Assembly: GCA_963627135.1 (NCBI GenBank)
Contig: CAVFZY010000008.1
Coordinates: 62,001 to 126,000 of the forward strand
Length of the DNA: 64,000 bases
Reading direction: 5' to 3'
From: CAG-103 sp963627135
Lineage (GTDB): Bacteria > Bacillota > Clostridia > Oscillospirales > Oscillospiraceae
The translations under genes and the position numbers were made by a program. How positions within the stretch are numbered: position 1 is the stretch's first letter; each line of letters begins with the position of its first letter. The notes under the pieces were generated by a model, which worked only from the letters and a program-made list of their open reading frames with translations, did not search any database and was not told the origin of the DNA. Below are positions 16,590-25,163 of the stretch, piece by piece.

Positions 16590-16967
16590 TTACATTTCCT
16601 CCTTTGTCTGCTGCAGATCCTGCTGCAGCAGCTCGAGCGCCTGCGCCCGGTCATAGCCGAGCTGTGCCAGCGCCTGCCAGAATGCGTCGATGCCGGCCTG
16701 TGCCAGCCGCCGCTTTTCCCGGTCGATGCGCGCCGGATCCTCCGTCACTGTGCGGCCCGCCGTGCGCTGCGTCCGGATCAGCTCCAGCCGCTCGAGCTCA
16801 GCGAGCGCGCGCTGCATCGTGTTCGGATTCACGCCGGCGTCAGACGCAAAGTCGCGCACCGACGGCAGCTTGCTCCCGGGCGGAAACTGCCCGAGAATGA
16901 TCGCGCGGGCGATCTGGTCCACGAGCTGCGTGTAGACAGGCGCGTCGTTGCGGATGTTCCAGTTCAT
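16590..16967 (-). CDS. GntR-family regulator, YtrA type
   Basis: The 125-residue protein has only a winged helix (PVYTQLVDQIARAI, PSVRDFASDAGVNPNTMQRAL) and a short helical dimerisation tail, the YtrA layout. YtrA proteins repress their own ABC operons and respond to cell-wall antibiotics or related stress. The stop lies one base before the ATPase start. A perfect inverted repeat in its promoter is the likely operator. Confidence 0.9.
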   Translation of the reverse strand: MNWNIRNDAPVYTQLVDQIARAIILGQFPPGSKLPSVRDFASDAGVNPNTMQRALAELERLELIRTQRTAGRTVTEDPARIDREKRRLAQAGIDAFWQALAQLGYDRAQALELLQQDLQQTKEEM

Positions 16968-16995
16968 GATGTCGCCTCCTGTCAGAATTGTGTAT

Positions 16996-17029
16996 CACTG
17001 TGTTAAGTGATTAAGACAATAACACAGTG
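16996..17029 (-). promoter_or_regulatory. Probable operator of the YtrA-type regulator
   Basis: CACTGTGTTA (16996-17005) and its exact complement TAACACAGTG (17020-17029) are separated by 14 bases, about 30 bases before the regulator start. A -35-like TTGTCT (17014-17019, minus) lies inside, so binding would block polymerase. Confidence 0.7.
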
Positions 17030-17067
17030 CACGCGGAATGTCAAGCCTGTTTTTGTGAAGGAAATGC

Positions 17068-17097
17068 AAAAACGCCCGCAGCGGCCGCTGCGGGCGT
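17068..17097 (-). terminator. Terminator of the EamA transporter gene
   Basis: ACGCCCGCAGC and GCTGCGGGCGT form an 11-bp stem with loop GGCC, then TTTT on the minus strand. Confidence 0.85.
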
Positions 17098-17110
17098 GTG
17101 GATTGCAGAT

Positions 17111-18094
17111 TCAGATCTCGATCTCTTCTTTGATTGCACCCTCTGTGACCGGCAGCGCAGCGGCCTTTCGCTGCGCAAGCAGACCGGGGAGGATGGACAC
17201 CAGACTTCCGCAGAGGATGCACGCGATACCGGCGAGCATATTGCCCGGGATGGCCTCATGCAATACCAGAAATGCCAGCAGCGGCGCGAGCGCGGGTTTA
17301 AAGAAGAAAACGAGCGATGTCGTCTGTGCGCTCGTGACCTCCATCGACAGGAAGTAGCACGTGAAGCCGATGCCGGTCACGCCGATGTAGATAAAGAGCA
17401 CGATCGGGAGATTTGCCAGCGTGTAGCCGGTGAAGAAGGGGATGCTCGCAAACGTGTCCAGCCCGGCGGCAGTCAGGCTCGCGGCGAGGGAAGGGATGTG
17501 CGTCAAACCGGCGAGTGCGATCATCTCGGCCGCGCCGAACAGAAAGCTGAAGCACGTCACGACAAGGCCGCCGAAGCGCGCGCACTGGCGCTTGCCGCAC
17601 ACCCCGTAGAGCGCGAACAGCAGCGTCGCCAGCAGGACGTATACCACGCCGAGCGTGTCCAGTTTCAGATTCCACGGCTGGATAATGAGCACAATGCCCG
17701 CCACGTCCAGTACCAGCCCGGCGATCTGATTTTTCGAGATCGCCTCATGCAGGAGCAGAAAGGCAAACAGCGTCACAAACACGGGGTTGCTGGAAAACAG
17801 CACGCCGACGACCGATGCCTGCACGCGCGCCACGGCGAGCTGATACAGCGACATACTCACCGCGATGCCCATCAGGCCCAGCAGCGCAAACGAGCCGAGC
17901 GCTTTACCGTCGAGCTTCCGGCCGCGTTTTTTCAGTTCGTGCACGGCGAACGGGATGAGCACCAGCCCACCGATCACGAACCGGCTGAAGTTGAGCTGGA
18001 TGGGGTTGAACTGCCCGGAAATCAGCTTCAGCGCGACCTCCATGCTGGAAAACAGCAGCGTCGTGACCGCGATGTACAGATAGCCTCGTTTCAT
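17111..18094 (-). CDS. EamA-family DMT transporter
   Basis: A 327-residue, ten-helix transporter with two EamA repeats (residues about 5-135 and 155-290); each carries the conserved loop end HEAI (LLLHEAIS, LVLHEAIP). The C-terminal tail is hydrophilic and acidic. The start at 18094 is chosen because GAAGG is 7 bases upstream; an ATG two codons earlier is too close to that site. Substrate unknown. Confidence 0.86.
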   Translation of the reverse strand: MKRGYLYIAVTTLLFSSMEVALKLISGQFNPIQLNFSRFVIGGLVLIPFAVHELKKRGRKLDGKALGSFALLGLMGIAVSMSLYQLAVARVQASVVGVLFSSNPVFVTLFAFLLLHEAISKNQIAGLVLDVAGIVLIIQPWNLKLDTLGVVYVLLATLLFALYGVCGKRQCARFGGLVVTCFSFLFGAAEMIALAGLTHIPSLAASLTAAGLDTFASIPFFTGYTLANLPIVLFIYIGVTGIGFTCYFLSMEVTSAQTTSLVFFFKPALAPLLAFLVLHEAIPGNMLAGIACILCGSLVSILPGLLAQRKAAALPVTEGAIKEEIEI

Positions 18095-18183
18095 ATCCAT
18101 GCCTTCTTTGTTATAGACTTGCACAAGCGTTTTCCGTTGTAACACCGTTTTGCATACTTGTCAAGCAGCGTCAAACTTCCGAC

Positions 18184-18215
18184 AAAAAACGGCGCCCGGT
18201 TTTGGCCGGACGCCG
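18184..18215 (-). terminator. Terminator of the DNA methyltransferase gene
   Basis: On the minus strand CGGCGTCCGG and CCGGGCGCCG form a stem with loop CCAAAA-type sequence, followed by TTTTTT. Confidence 0.75.
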
Positions 18216-18233
18216 GGGCGTATGCAGGTTTGC

Positions 18234-19160
18234 TCAGCGCGGCAGCCGACCGGCGTTGCGCTCCCAGAACACACCGTCGGCGTAGCCCTGGATGGCAGGG
18301 TTCGTCTCCGCCAGCTCCAGCCGTTTTTCGGCCCAGGCGCAGTACTGCTCGCTGCGCTCGATGGCGACAAAACTGCGGCCGAGCTTTTTTGCCGTCACAG
18401 CCGTGGAGCCGGAGCCGGCAAAGGGATCAAGCACGATGCCGCCGGGGTCGGAGCTCGCGAGGATGAGCTTGGCCAACAGCTTTTCTGGCTTTTGCGTCGG
18501 GTGCGCGGTGTTTTCCGGCATGGACCAGTAGGGCACGGAGATATCGTCCCAGAAATTTGACGGGCACGTGTTGCGAAACTTGCCGTCCGGCGTTTCCTCC
18601 CAGTCCTTCGGCTGGCCGTCGGCGCGGTATGGTGCACGCACGCGGCGGCGCACCTTCACGGCGTCAACGTGGAATGTGTAATCGTCCGTGCGCGTGGCGA
18701 ACCAGATGTCCTCCATGCCGTTTTTCCAGTTGCGCTGCGCGCCGCGGCCCTTTTCCCGCTGCCAGGTGATGCGGTTTTGTAACCGGAAATAGTCCTTGAG
18801 CGTCAGGCCGATGACCGGGCTCGAACGCCAGTCGCAGCAGACGTAGACCGAGGCGGCCGGCTTGAGCAGCGGCAGCAGTAGCTCAATCCATGCGCGCGTA
18901 AAGGCAGCATAGTTCGCGTCCGTCGTGCGCCGGAAGCCGCCGCCGGAGAAGTCTTTGGTCAGGTTGTACGGTGGGTCCACGATCAGCAGGTCTGCAAAGC
19001 CGCGCGGCAGGTGCTGCGCGACCGCAAACGTGTCGCCGCAGATGGTGCGGCCGCACACGGCATCGAGCGGCATATCCTCCGTTACGCACAGGCAGCGCGT
19101 GAGATACTCCGGTGCGTCCTCAGGCAGAAAGTCTATGGTCTTGTTTCGTTCGGCTTTCAT
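18234..19160 (-). CDS. Orphan DNA adenine methyltransferase, beta class
   Basis: The 308-residue protein has the beta-class order: catalytic motif IV DPPYNL (62-67) precedes the SAM-binding motif I DPFAGSGST (245-253), with the target-recognition region between. DPPY usually means N6-adenine methylation. No restriction gene is adjacent. ATG 19160 follows GAGGTG by 6 bases; an upstream TTG is less likely. The recognition sequence cannot be predicted. Its neighbours are an exporter and a thiaminase-type gene, so no system is apparent. Confidence 0.88.
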   Translation of the reverse strand: MKAERNKTIDFLPEDAPEYLTRCLCVTEDMPLDAVCGRTICGDTFAVAQHLPRGFADLLIVDPPYNLTKDFSGGGFRRTTDANYAAFTRAWIELLLPLLKPAASVYVCCDWRSSPVIGLTLKDYFRLQNRITWQREKGRGAQRNWKNGMEDIWFATRTDDYTFHVDAVKVRRRVRAPYRADGQPKDWEETPDGKFRNTCPSNFWDDISVPYWSMPENTAHPTQKPEKLLAKLILASSDPGGIVLDPFAGSGSTAVTAKKLGRSFVAIERSEQYCAWAEKRLELAETNPAIQGYADGVFWERNAGRLPR

Positions 19161-19202
19161 AGTGTCACCTCGCAAAGGGAAAGCGGCTTTTTGCTGACAC
19201 GT

Positions 19203-19886
19203 TCAGGTTTCTCCCATGGCGTAGACCATGTCCCAGAAGCGCAGGTCGAACAGGCAGCACTTTTCAAAGATATCGCAAAGATGCTGCGTCGTCTGCTCGT
19301 CAATGCCTACGCCGAGTGCGTCGATCCGGTCGATGAGCGTCTGGTTGATCTGCCGGTATTCCTCCGAAGCATAGCCAGCGAACCATGCGCCGTAGTGCTC
19401 GTTTTGGAGTGCGTCCGGATAACGCGCCACCATCTGCTGCGCGATGTAGGCATAGCTCCACGAGCAGTTTAAGAGCGTCACGAGACCGGTCAGCACGTCC
19501 CCGGCCTGCGCCTCGCAGAGCATGTAGTGGCTGTAGGCACTGTTGTCGATGTGCGTGCGCGTGCCGCGAATCTCTTCGGCTGTGACGCCGAGGCGCTGCA
19601 TATACGGCAGGTGCGTGCGGAATGTTTCGCCGATCGTGTTTGCCAGCTCTCCGCTCAGAAACCGGATCTGCTCGAAATCATCGGCCTTCTGGATGATCGC
19701 CGCAAAGATCTTCACATAGTCTTTGAGGTAGAGATAGTCCTGCAGCATGTAGTAGCGGAACTTTTCCATCGGCAGCGTGCCGTCGGCCATCTGCGTCACG
19801 AACGGGTGGGAGAGATACCGCGGCCAGATGTCCTGCACGCATGCATGGAGCCGCTGCGAGAGCTTTCCGTCGTTTCCGCTGCTCAT
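19203..19886 (-). CDS. tenA: TenA/thiaminase II family aminopyrimidine aminohydrolase
   Basis: The 227-residue all-helical protein has TenA features: RYYMLQDYLYLKDY with an acidic active-site residue near 50, the catalytic-type cysteine C141 in NCSWSYAYIA, and the C-terminal CCLFDLRFWDMVY with a glutamate upstream. TenA regenerates the thiamine pyrimidine HMP from degraded thiamine. Its start overlaps the stop of a methyltransferase gene (ATGA), showing coupling. No TPP riboswitch is visible upstream. Confidence 0.88.
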   Translation of the reverse strand: MSSGNDGKLSQRLHACVQDIWPRYLSHPFVTQMADGTLPMEKFRYYMLQDYLYLKDYVKIFAAIIQKADDFEQIRFLSGELANTIGETFRTHLPYMQRLGVTAEEIRGTRTHIDNSAYSHYMLCEAQAGDVLTGLVTLLNCSWSYAYIAQQMVARYPDALQNEHYGAWFAGYASEEYRQINQTLIDRIDALGVGIDEQTTQHLCDIFEKCCLFDLRFWDMVYAMGET

Positions 19887-20581
19887 TTGTGCGCGATGAT
19901 CGCGACATAGCCGCCGCTCTGATAGCCGGGCACGACGTCCTCCACGACCTCGTTGGTGTACATGGGGTTGCGAAGCAGCGTCTGATAGAAGTCAAAATCA
20001 TGGAAGCCGAGCGCCTTGAGCGAGTCGATCTTCTCCTCGGTGGAGTGCCACACACCCGCGCAGCACAGCTCAAGCGGATACGGCAGCTTGGGCATGACGC
20101 CATTGAGCGATGGGTGGTCAAATGTGCCGGCTTCCTTCGCCAGCAGGTACATAAACCCGAACGCGCTCTCCTTGGGCACGTCCAGGGATACGAACTTGCC
20201 GTTCGGCTTGAGCGCCTTTTTGCAGACGCCAAACGCGCGCGTCAGGTCCTCCATATAGCTGGAGCTGCCGTTGAGGTAGATCATATCGTAGGCGTTTTCC
20301 TCCAGCTCGGCGTCCTCGATCGCGCCGAACGCGATCACGTTCACGCCACGCTTTTGCGCGATCGCGCCCATGTCGTGCGAGGGTTCGATGCCCTCGATGC
20401 CGCTGCAGTCGATCATGCTCTCGAACAGGCCGCTGCCGCAGCCGACGGAGAGCACGCGCTTGCCGGCAATGTCGCCGAGCGCCGTCTGGAACAGGCGCAG
20501 TTCGCTCTGAAACAGGTTGTCGTTTTCCATGAACCACGCGTCGTACTGCGCCGCATAGCCGTCAAATTTCGGTTTCATCAT
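19883..20581 (-). CDS. Class I SAM-dependent methyltransferase
   Basis: The 232-residue protein begins KPKFDGYAAQYDAWF and has the SAM motif VLSVGCGSG, acidic IEGIEPS after strand 2 and motif IV-like DMIYLNGSS. It resembles small-molecule (ubiE-like) methyltransferases. The start is ATG 20581, six bases after AAAGGA; a second ATG follows immediately. It is translationally coupled to tenA, so a role linked to pyrimidine or thiamine fragments is possible but unproven. Confidence 0.82.
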   Translation of the reverse strand: MMKPKFDGYAAQYDAWFMENDNLFQSELRLFQTALGDIAGKRVLSVGCGSGLFESMIDCSGIEGIEPSHDMGAIAQKRGVNVIAFGAIEDAELEENAYDMIYLNGSSSYMEDLTRAFGVCKKALKPNGKFVSLDVPKESAFGFMYLLAKEAGTFDHPSLNGVMPKLPYPLELCCAGVWHSTEEKIDSLKALGFHDFDFYQTLLRNPMYTNEVVEDVVPGYQSGGYVAIIAHK

Positions 20582-20659
20582 CCAAGATCCTTTCTGGGTA
20601 TCATTTCGTTTGTCACAGCCGGCAGACGTGCCGGGCAGACAAAAATCAACGATTTTTTC

Positions 20660-20688
20660 ATTATAGCATACATGTGTTTTGTCTGCAA
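20660..20688 (-). promoter_or_regulatory. Promoter of the methyltransferase-tenA operon
   Basis: On the minus strand TTGCAG (20688-20683) and TATAAT (20665-20660) are 17 bases apart, leaving a leader of about 75 bases. Confidence 0.75.
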
Positions 20689-20782
20689 TCCTGCTACGTG
20701 GCGATTGCGGTTGATATTTATGGTTTTTTCGAACATGTATTGTAGTCCTACAAGCTGCGCAAAACTTTCTTCCCCGCACAAA

Positions 20783-20811
20783 TTGACAACCGTCCGCAAA
20801 CCTGCTATCAT
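20783..20811 (+). promoter_or_regulatory. Promoter of the EamA transporter gene
   Basis: TTGACA (20783-20788) and TATCAT (20806-20811) with 17-base spacing, upstream of GGAGGGG. Confidence 0.8.
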
Positions 20812-20845
20812 GCTCTGTCGAAAGCTTGATCTGGAGGGGTGCAGA

Positions 20846-21727
20846 ATGCAGAAATATACGGCGTCCGTCATTGCGGCCGGGTGCCTCTGGGGCCTGATGG
20901 GCCTGTTCACGCGCACGCTGGCGGTCTATGGTGTGGATTCCACGGGCGCGATCGTGCTGCGCTGCGGCATTGCGGCGCTGCTGTTTGCTGTCACGCTGCT
21001 CGTGCGCGATCCGAAGCAGTTTCGCATCCGGCTCAAAGACATCTGGTGCTTTATCGGCACCGGCATCTGCAGCCTGCTGTTTTTTACGTATTGTTATTTT
21101 CAGGCCATCACAATCATGGACCTGTCCACAGCGGCGGTGCTGCTGTATACCGCGCCGTCAATCGTCATGATCCTCTCGCTGGTCCTGTTTCATGAGCGCA
21201 TCACGGTGCAGAAGCTCATCGCGCTCGTGCTGGCGTTTGCCGGCTGCTGCCTGGTGTCGCTCGTCGGCGGGGAGCACAAGCTCTCCACGGCCGGCATTCT
21301 CTACGGTCTTGGCGCGGGCTTCGGCTATGCGCTCTACAGCATCTTTGCCCGCTATGCGCTCGACCGCGGCTACTCGAGCAACACCATCAACTTTTATTCC
21401 TGCCTGCTGACCACCATTGGCGCGGTCATCATCTGGGGCGCGGCGCAGCCGCTCGGCGTCATGTTCGGCTCGTGGAAGGGCTTCGGCCTGTGCACGGCGC
21501 TCGGCATCGTCACGTGCTATCTGCCGTATCTGCTCTATACCTTCGGCCTCACGGGGCTCGAGACCGGCAAGGCGTCTATCCTCGCGTCGTTTGAGCCGGT
21601 CGTGGCGACGCTGGTCGGCATCTTCGTGTTCCATGAAAAGCTCACGCCGCTCAGTGCCCTCGGCTGTGTGTGCGTGCTCTCGGCCGTTGTGCTGCTCAAT
21701 CTCAAGCGTCGGCAGAAAGCCAACTGA
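20846..21727 (+). CDS. EamA-family DMT transporter
   Basis: A 293-residue protein with ten membrane helices and two EamA repeats; the first ends LVLFHERIT, the second IFVFHEKLT. The N-terminus ASVIAAGCLWGLMGLFTR is characteristic. ATG 20846 follows GGAGGGG, although the open frame extends a further 1 kb upstream by chance. It is the third EamA gene within about 14 kb, but the three are clearly diverged and not recent copies. Confidence 0.88.
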   Translation: MQKYTASVIAAGCLWGLMGLFTRTLAVYGVDSTGAIVLRCGIAALLFAVTLLVRDPKQFRIRLKDIWCFIGTGICSLLFFTYCYFQAITIMDLSTAAVLLYTAPSIVMILSLVLFHERITVQKLIALVLAFAGCCLVSLVGGEHKLSTAGILYGLGAGFGYALYSIFARYALDRGYSSNTINFYSCLLTTIGAVIIWGAAQPLGVMFGSWKGFGLCTALGIVTCYLPYLLYTFGLTGLETGKASILASFEPVVATLVGIFVFHEKLTPLSALGCVCVLSAVVLLNLKRRQKAN

Positions 21728-21737
21728 ATCCAATACG

Positions 21738-21775
21738 AAAAACCGTCCGCTCCCGATCGGGAACGGACGGTTTTT
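21738..21775. terminator. Bidirectional terminator between transporter and aminotransferase
   Basis: AAAAACCGTCCG and CGGACGGTTTTT pair around an inner CCCGATCGGG and give T-runs both ways. Confidence 0.85.
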
Positions 21776-21786
21776 GCGTATGCAGC

Positions 21787-22977
21787 TTATTTGTTGTTGT
21801 AGGCCTCAATGCCCTTGGCCAGCAGCTCCATGGAGCGCTTGAGGGCGTCCTGATTGATGACGTAGGCCATGCGGATCTCGTTGACGCCGGTGTGCGGAGT
21901 CTTGTAGAAACTCTCAGCCGGAGTGAACATGAGCGTGTCGCCGTTGTCGTCAAACTCCTCGAGCATGAACAGCTGGAACTTCTCCGCGTCGTCCACAGGG
22001 AGCTTGGCCATGACGTAGAACGCGCCCTTCGGCTCGGAGTAGATGACGCCGGGGATCTTCTTGAGCCCTTCGACGAGCGTGTCGCGGCGGGCCTTGTATT
22101 CCTTGCGCACGGCGTCGAAGTACTCGGGGCCGACAGTGTAGAGCGCAGCGGACGCGACCTGGTCGATCGTGGAGGCGCACAGACGGCCCTGGCACCACTT
22201 CATGGCGTTGTTATAGAGATCGCTGTTGCGCGTGATCATGCAGCCGATGCGCGCGCCACAGGCGCTGAAGCGCTTGGACACGGAGTCGATGACGACGACG
22301 TTGTCCTCATAACCCTCGAACTGCAGCAGGCTCATGAGCTTCTCGCCGCCGTAGACGAACTCGCGGTATACCTCGTCGCCGATGATGAACAGATCGTGCT
22401 CCTTGGCGATGTCGGCCATGAGCTTGAGCTCTTCCTCGGCGAGGATGGTGCCGGTCGGGTTGCCGGGGTTCGTGAAGAGGATGGCGCGGGTGTGCTCATT
22501 GATGCAGGCCTCGACGCGCTCACGGATGGCAAACTTGTAGTTTTCCTCCGGCGTTGTGGTGATCGGGCGGATGGTCGCGCCGGTCAGCGTGACGAACGTG
22601 CTGTAGTTCGGGTAGAACGGCTCGGGGATGATGATCTCGTCGCCCTCGTCGAGGATGCAGCTGAGCGCGATCTGCAGCGCCTCACTGCCGCCGGTGGTGA
22701 TGAGTACCTGCTTGTCGGTGATGGGTGCGTCGATCTTACCGTAGTAGTTGACGATCGCGTCGATCATCTCGGGCACGCCGTCGGACGGGGCGTAGGCCAG
22801 GACCGGCTGGCTGAAGTTCTTCACAGCATCAAAGTAAGCCGCAGGGGTGGCGATATCGGGCTGGCCGATGTTCAGGTGGTAGAGTTTCTTGCCTTTTTTG
22901 GCAGCCTCATTTGCATAGGGCGCGAACTTGCGCATGGGCGAGAGGCCGCATTTTTCGATCTTACTGGAAAATTTCAT
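21787..22977 (-). CDS. Class I aminotransferase (aspartate/aromatic type)
   Basis: The 396-residue PLP enzyme has LNIGQPD near the N-terminus, TTGGSEAL phosphate loop, TNPGNPTG, the cofactor contacts GDEVYREFVY and the Schiff-base lysine K235 in SVSKRFSACGAR, plus a late conserved arginine in NEIRMAY. This is fold-type I subgroup I-gamma. Substrate (aspartate, aromatic or branched amino acids) cannot be fixed. ATG 22977 follows GGAGGAG; it is a single-gene unit. Confidence 0.9.
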   Translation of the reverse strand: MKFSSKIEKCGLSPMRKFAPYANEAAKKGKKLYHLNIGQPDIATPAAYFDAVKNFSQPVLAYAPSDGVPEMIDAIVNYYGKIDAPITDKQVLITTGGSEALQIALSCILDEGDEIIIPEPFYPNYSTFVTLTGATIRPITTTPEENYKFAIRERVEACINEHTRAILFTNPGNPTGTILAEEELKLMADIAKEHDLFIIGDEVYREFVYGGEKLMSLLQFEGYEDNVVVIDSVSKRFSACGARIGCMITRNSDLYNNAMKWCQGRLCASTIDQVASAALYTVGPEYFDAVRKEYKARRDTLVEGLKKIPGVIYSEPKGAFYVMAKLPVDDAEKFQLFMLEEFDDNGDTLMFTPAESFYKTPHTGVNEIRMAYVINQDALKRSMELLAKGIEAYNNK

Positions 22978-23035
22978 GTTGCTCCTCCGTTTTTCTTTGT
23001 ATTTTGGTTTTCTGTTCTTGCTCTCCAACACAATT

Positions 23036-23064
23036 ATGATATCGCAAATTTCCAGAAATCACAA
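23036..23064 (-). promoter_or_regulatory. Promoter of the aminotransferase gene
   Basis: On the minus strand TTGTGA (23064-23059) and TATCAT (23041-23036), spacing 17. An AT-rich palindrome around TTCCGGAA lies just upstream (near 23068-23083) and could bind a regulator. Confidence 0.6.
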
Positions 23065-23139
23065 CTTAAATTCCGGAATAATTTTGTCGTCGCATTCGCG
23101 AATGGAATGGTATAGATTAAAATGTTTAATAGATAGTGC

Positions 23140-23173
23140 AAAAAGTCCGCCGCAGCATGGCGCTGCGGCGGAC
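23140..23173 (-). terminator. Terminator of the pyrR-uraA operon
   Basis: GTCCGCCGCAG and CTGCGGCGGAC form an 11-bp stem followed by TTTTT on the minus strand. Confidence 0.88.
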
Positions 23174-23199
23174 GGTGCGTATCTGGTTTCAATGCAGGC

Positions 23200-24561
23200 T
23201 CAGACCTTGAAGTCCACGGAGGTCGCGCCCTGATCGTCCTGCTCGAAGGTGTAGTCCTTGCCGGGCAGGATGGCGTTGAGCAGGATGCCCACGATGGAGG
23301 CGACGGCCAGACCCGACAGGGACACGACGCCGATCTGGATGCTGCCGGAGTAGGTGATGCCGATGGCGAGCACGAGGATGAGAGCGGCGATGATGACATT
23401 GCGGGTGTTGGTGAAGTCGACCTTGTTCTCGACAACGTTGCGTACGCCGACAGCGGAGATCATACCGTAGAGCACGAGGGACACGCCGCCGATGGTGGCT
23501 GTCGGCATGGCGGACACGAGGGCCGCGAACTTCGGGCAGAAGGACACGACGATCGCGATGCAGGCTGCGATGCGGATCACGCGCGGGTCATACACACGCG
23601 AGAGCGCCAGCACGCCGGTGTTCTCACCGTAGGTAGTGTTGGCCGGAGCACCGAAGAGCGCAGCGAGCGTGGTGGCCAGGCCGTCGCCCAGCAGGGTGCG
23701 GTGGAAGCCGGGGTCGACCATGAAGTTTTTGCCGCAGGTGGAGGAGATGGCGCAGATATCGCCGATGTGCTCGACCATGGTGGCCAGCGACAGCGGCACG
23801 ATCGTCAGCACGGCGGACCAGAGGATGCCGCTGTCGACCGGGCCGGCGAAGAGGTGGAACACGCTGTTTTTCCAAACGATCGGCAGGCCGAACCATTTGG
23901 CGCTGCTGACGGCGGCGGCGACGGAGGCGCGCTCCGCGGGATCAATGATGAGTGCGAAAACATAAGAGCCGAGCACGCCGAGCAGGATCGGGATGATCTT
24001 GGTCATGCCCTTGCCCCACATGTTGAAGCCGATGACGATGAGGATGGCGACGATGGCGATGAGCCAGTTGGCGCGGCAGTTGGTGATGGCGGAAGAGGAC
24101 AGCGTCAGGCCGATGGCGATGATGATCGGGCCGGTGACGATCGGTGGGAAGAAGCGCATGACTTTCTGGACGCCGAAGATCTTGAACAGTGCCGACAGGA
24201 TGACATACATCAGGCCCGCGATGGCGACACCAAAACAGGCGTAGGCCAGCAGATCGTTGTTATAGATCGCGGAGCCGTCGGCGTTCGTGCCGATGGTGCG
24301 CACGGCGTTGTAGCCGCCGATGAAGGCGAACGAGCTGCCCAGGAAGGCGGGGACTTTGCCCTTGGCCAGCAGGTGGAACAGCAGCGTGCCGATGCCCGCG
24401 AACAGCAGCGTGGTGGCGACGTCGAGGCCGGTCAGCGCCGGGACGAGGACGGTCGCGCCGAACATGGCGAACATGTGCTGGAGACCCAGAATGAACATTC
24501 TGGGCGTGCCGAGTGTGCGTGCGTCGTACACCGGCTCGTTACCGATGGGTTTCTTGCTCAT
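23200..24561 (-). CDS. uraA: Uracil permease, NCS2/UraA family
   Basis: The 453-residue transporter has 12-14 helices. Its start GLQHMFAMFGATVLVPALTG, the half-helix AFIGGY and the later GENTGVLALSRVYDPRV are typical of UraA/PyrP-type uracil:proton symporters. GGAGG is nine bases before ATG 24561. It follows pyrR by 35 bases in the same transcript, and Upp elsewhere in the window would convert the imported uracil to UMP. Confidence 0.93.
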   Translation of the reverse strand: MSKKPIGNEPVYDARTLGTPRMFILGLQHMFAMFGATVLVPALTGLDVATTLLFAGIGTLLFHLLAKGKVPAFLGSSFAFIGGYNAVRTIGTNADGSAIYNNDLLAYACFGVAIAGLMYVILSALFKIFGVQKVMRFFPPIVTGPIIIAIGLTLSSSAITNCRANWLIAIVAILIVIGFNMWGKGMTKIIPILLGVLGSYVFALIIDPAERASVAAAVSSAKWFGLPIVWKNSVFHLFAGPVDSGILWSAVLTIVPLSLATMVEHIGDICAISSTCGKNFMVDPGFHRTLLGDGLATTLAALFGAPANTTYGENTGVLALSRVYDPRVIRIAACIAIVVSFCPKFAALVSAMPTATIGGVSLVLYGMISAVGVRNVVENKVDFTNTRNVIIAALILVLAIGITYSGSIQIGVVSLSGLAVASIVGILLNAILPGKDYTFEQDDQGATSVDFKV

Positions 24562-24596
24562 AGATTTTTTCCTCCCGTGAAAATTTAATCTATTCT

Positions 24597-25142
24597 TTAT
24601 CCTCTCTCGAGGATGCAGACACTATTTTCTCCGTCCGTCTCCTGCAGGCGGACGGCCACGACCTCGCTCTTGGCGGTCGGGATGTTTTTGCCGACGTAAT
24701 TGGCCTTGATCGGCAGCTCGGAGTGGCCGCGGTCGATCAGGGAAAAGAGCTGAATGCGCGCCGGACGGCCGAACTGCATCACGGCGTCGAGCGCTGCGCG
24801 CGCGGTGCGACAGGTGTAGATGACGTCATCGACCAGCACGACGGTCTTGCCCGCGATGGGGAAGGGGATGTCGGTCCGGTTGAGCACCGGCGCGTCCGCG
24901 ACTGTGGACAGATCGTCACGGTAGAGCGTGATGTCCATCTCGCCGACCGGCAGCTGCACGCCGTCGATCTTCTCGATGTTTTTCGCGAGGCGGCGGGCCA
25001 GCGGCACACCGCGTGTGTGGATGCCGATCAGGCACAGGTCATCCGTGCCGTCGTTTTTCTCGAGGATCTCATGCGCGATGCGCACGAGCGTGCGGTCGAT
25101 GGCGGCCTCGTCCATGATCTTTGCCTTGAATTTCAGCTCCAC
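24597..25142 (-). CDS. pyrR: Pyrimidine attenuation regulator / uracil phosphoribosyltransferase
   Basis: The 182-residue protein begins ELKFKAKIMDEAAIDRTL and shows the PyrR sequence LIGIHTRGVPLA, the GEMDITLYRDDL region and the PRPP loop VLVDDVIYTCRTARAAL, where Gly-Arg-Thr of most PyrRs is Cys-Arg-Thr. The start is GTG 25142, ten bases after GGAGG; an in-frame ATG at 25163 sits inside the terminator T-run and is not credible. PyrR binds UMP and pyr leader RNA, favouring termination. The leader in front of it carries an attenuator. Confidence 0.92.
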   Translation of the reverse strand: MELKFKAKIMDEAAIDRTLVRIAHEILEKNDGTDDLCLIGIHTRGVPLARRLAKNIEKIDGVQLPVGEMDITLYRDDLSTVADAPVLNRTDIPFPIAGKTVVLVDDVIYTCRTARAALDAVMQFGRPARIQLFSLIDRGHSELPIKANYVGKNIPTAKSEVVAVRLQETDGENSVCILERG

Positions 25143-25163
25143 AGCGGTCCCTCCTCCGGGCAT

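Noticed and set aside
20582..20845. TPP riboswitch upstream of the methyltransferase-tenA operon
   Set aside because: The conserved CTGAGA and ACCTGATCTGG blocks are absent.
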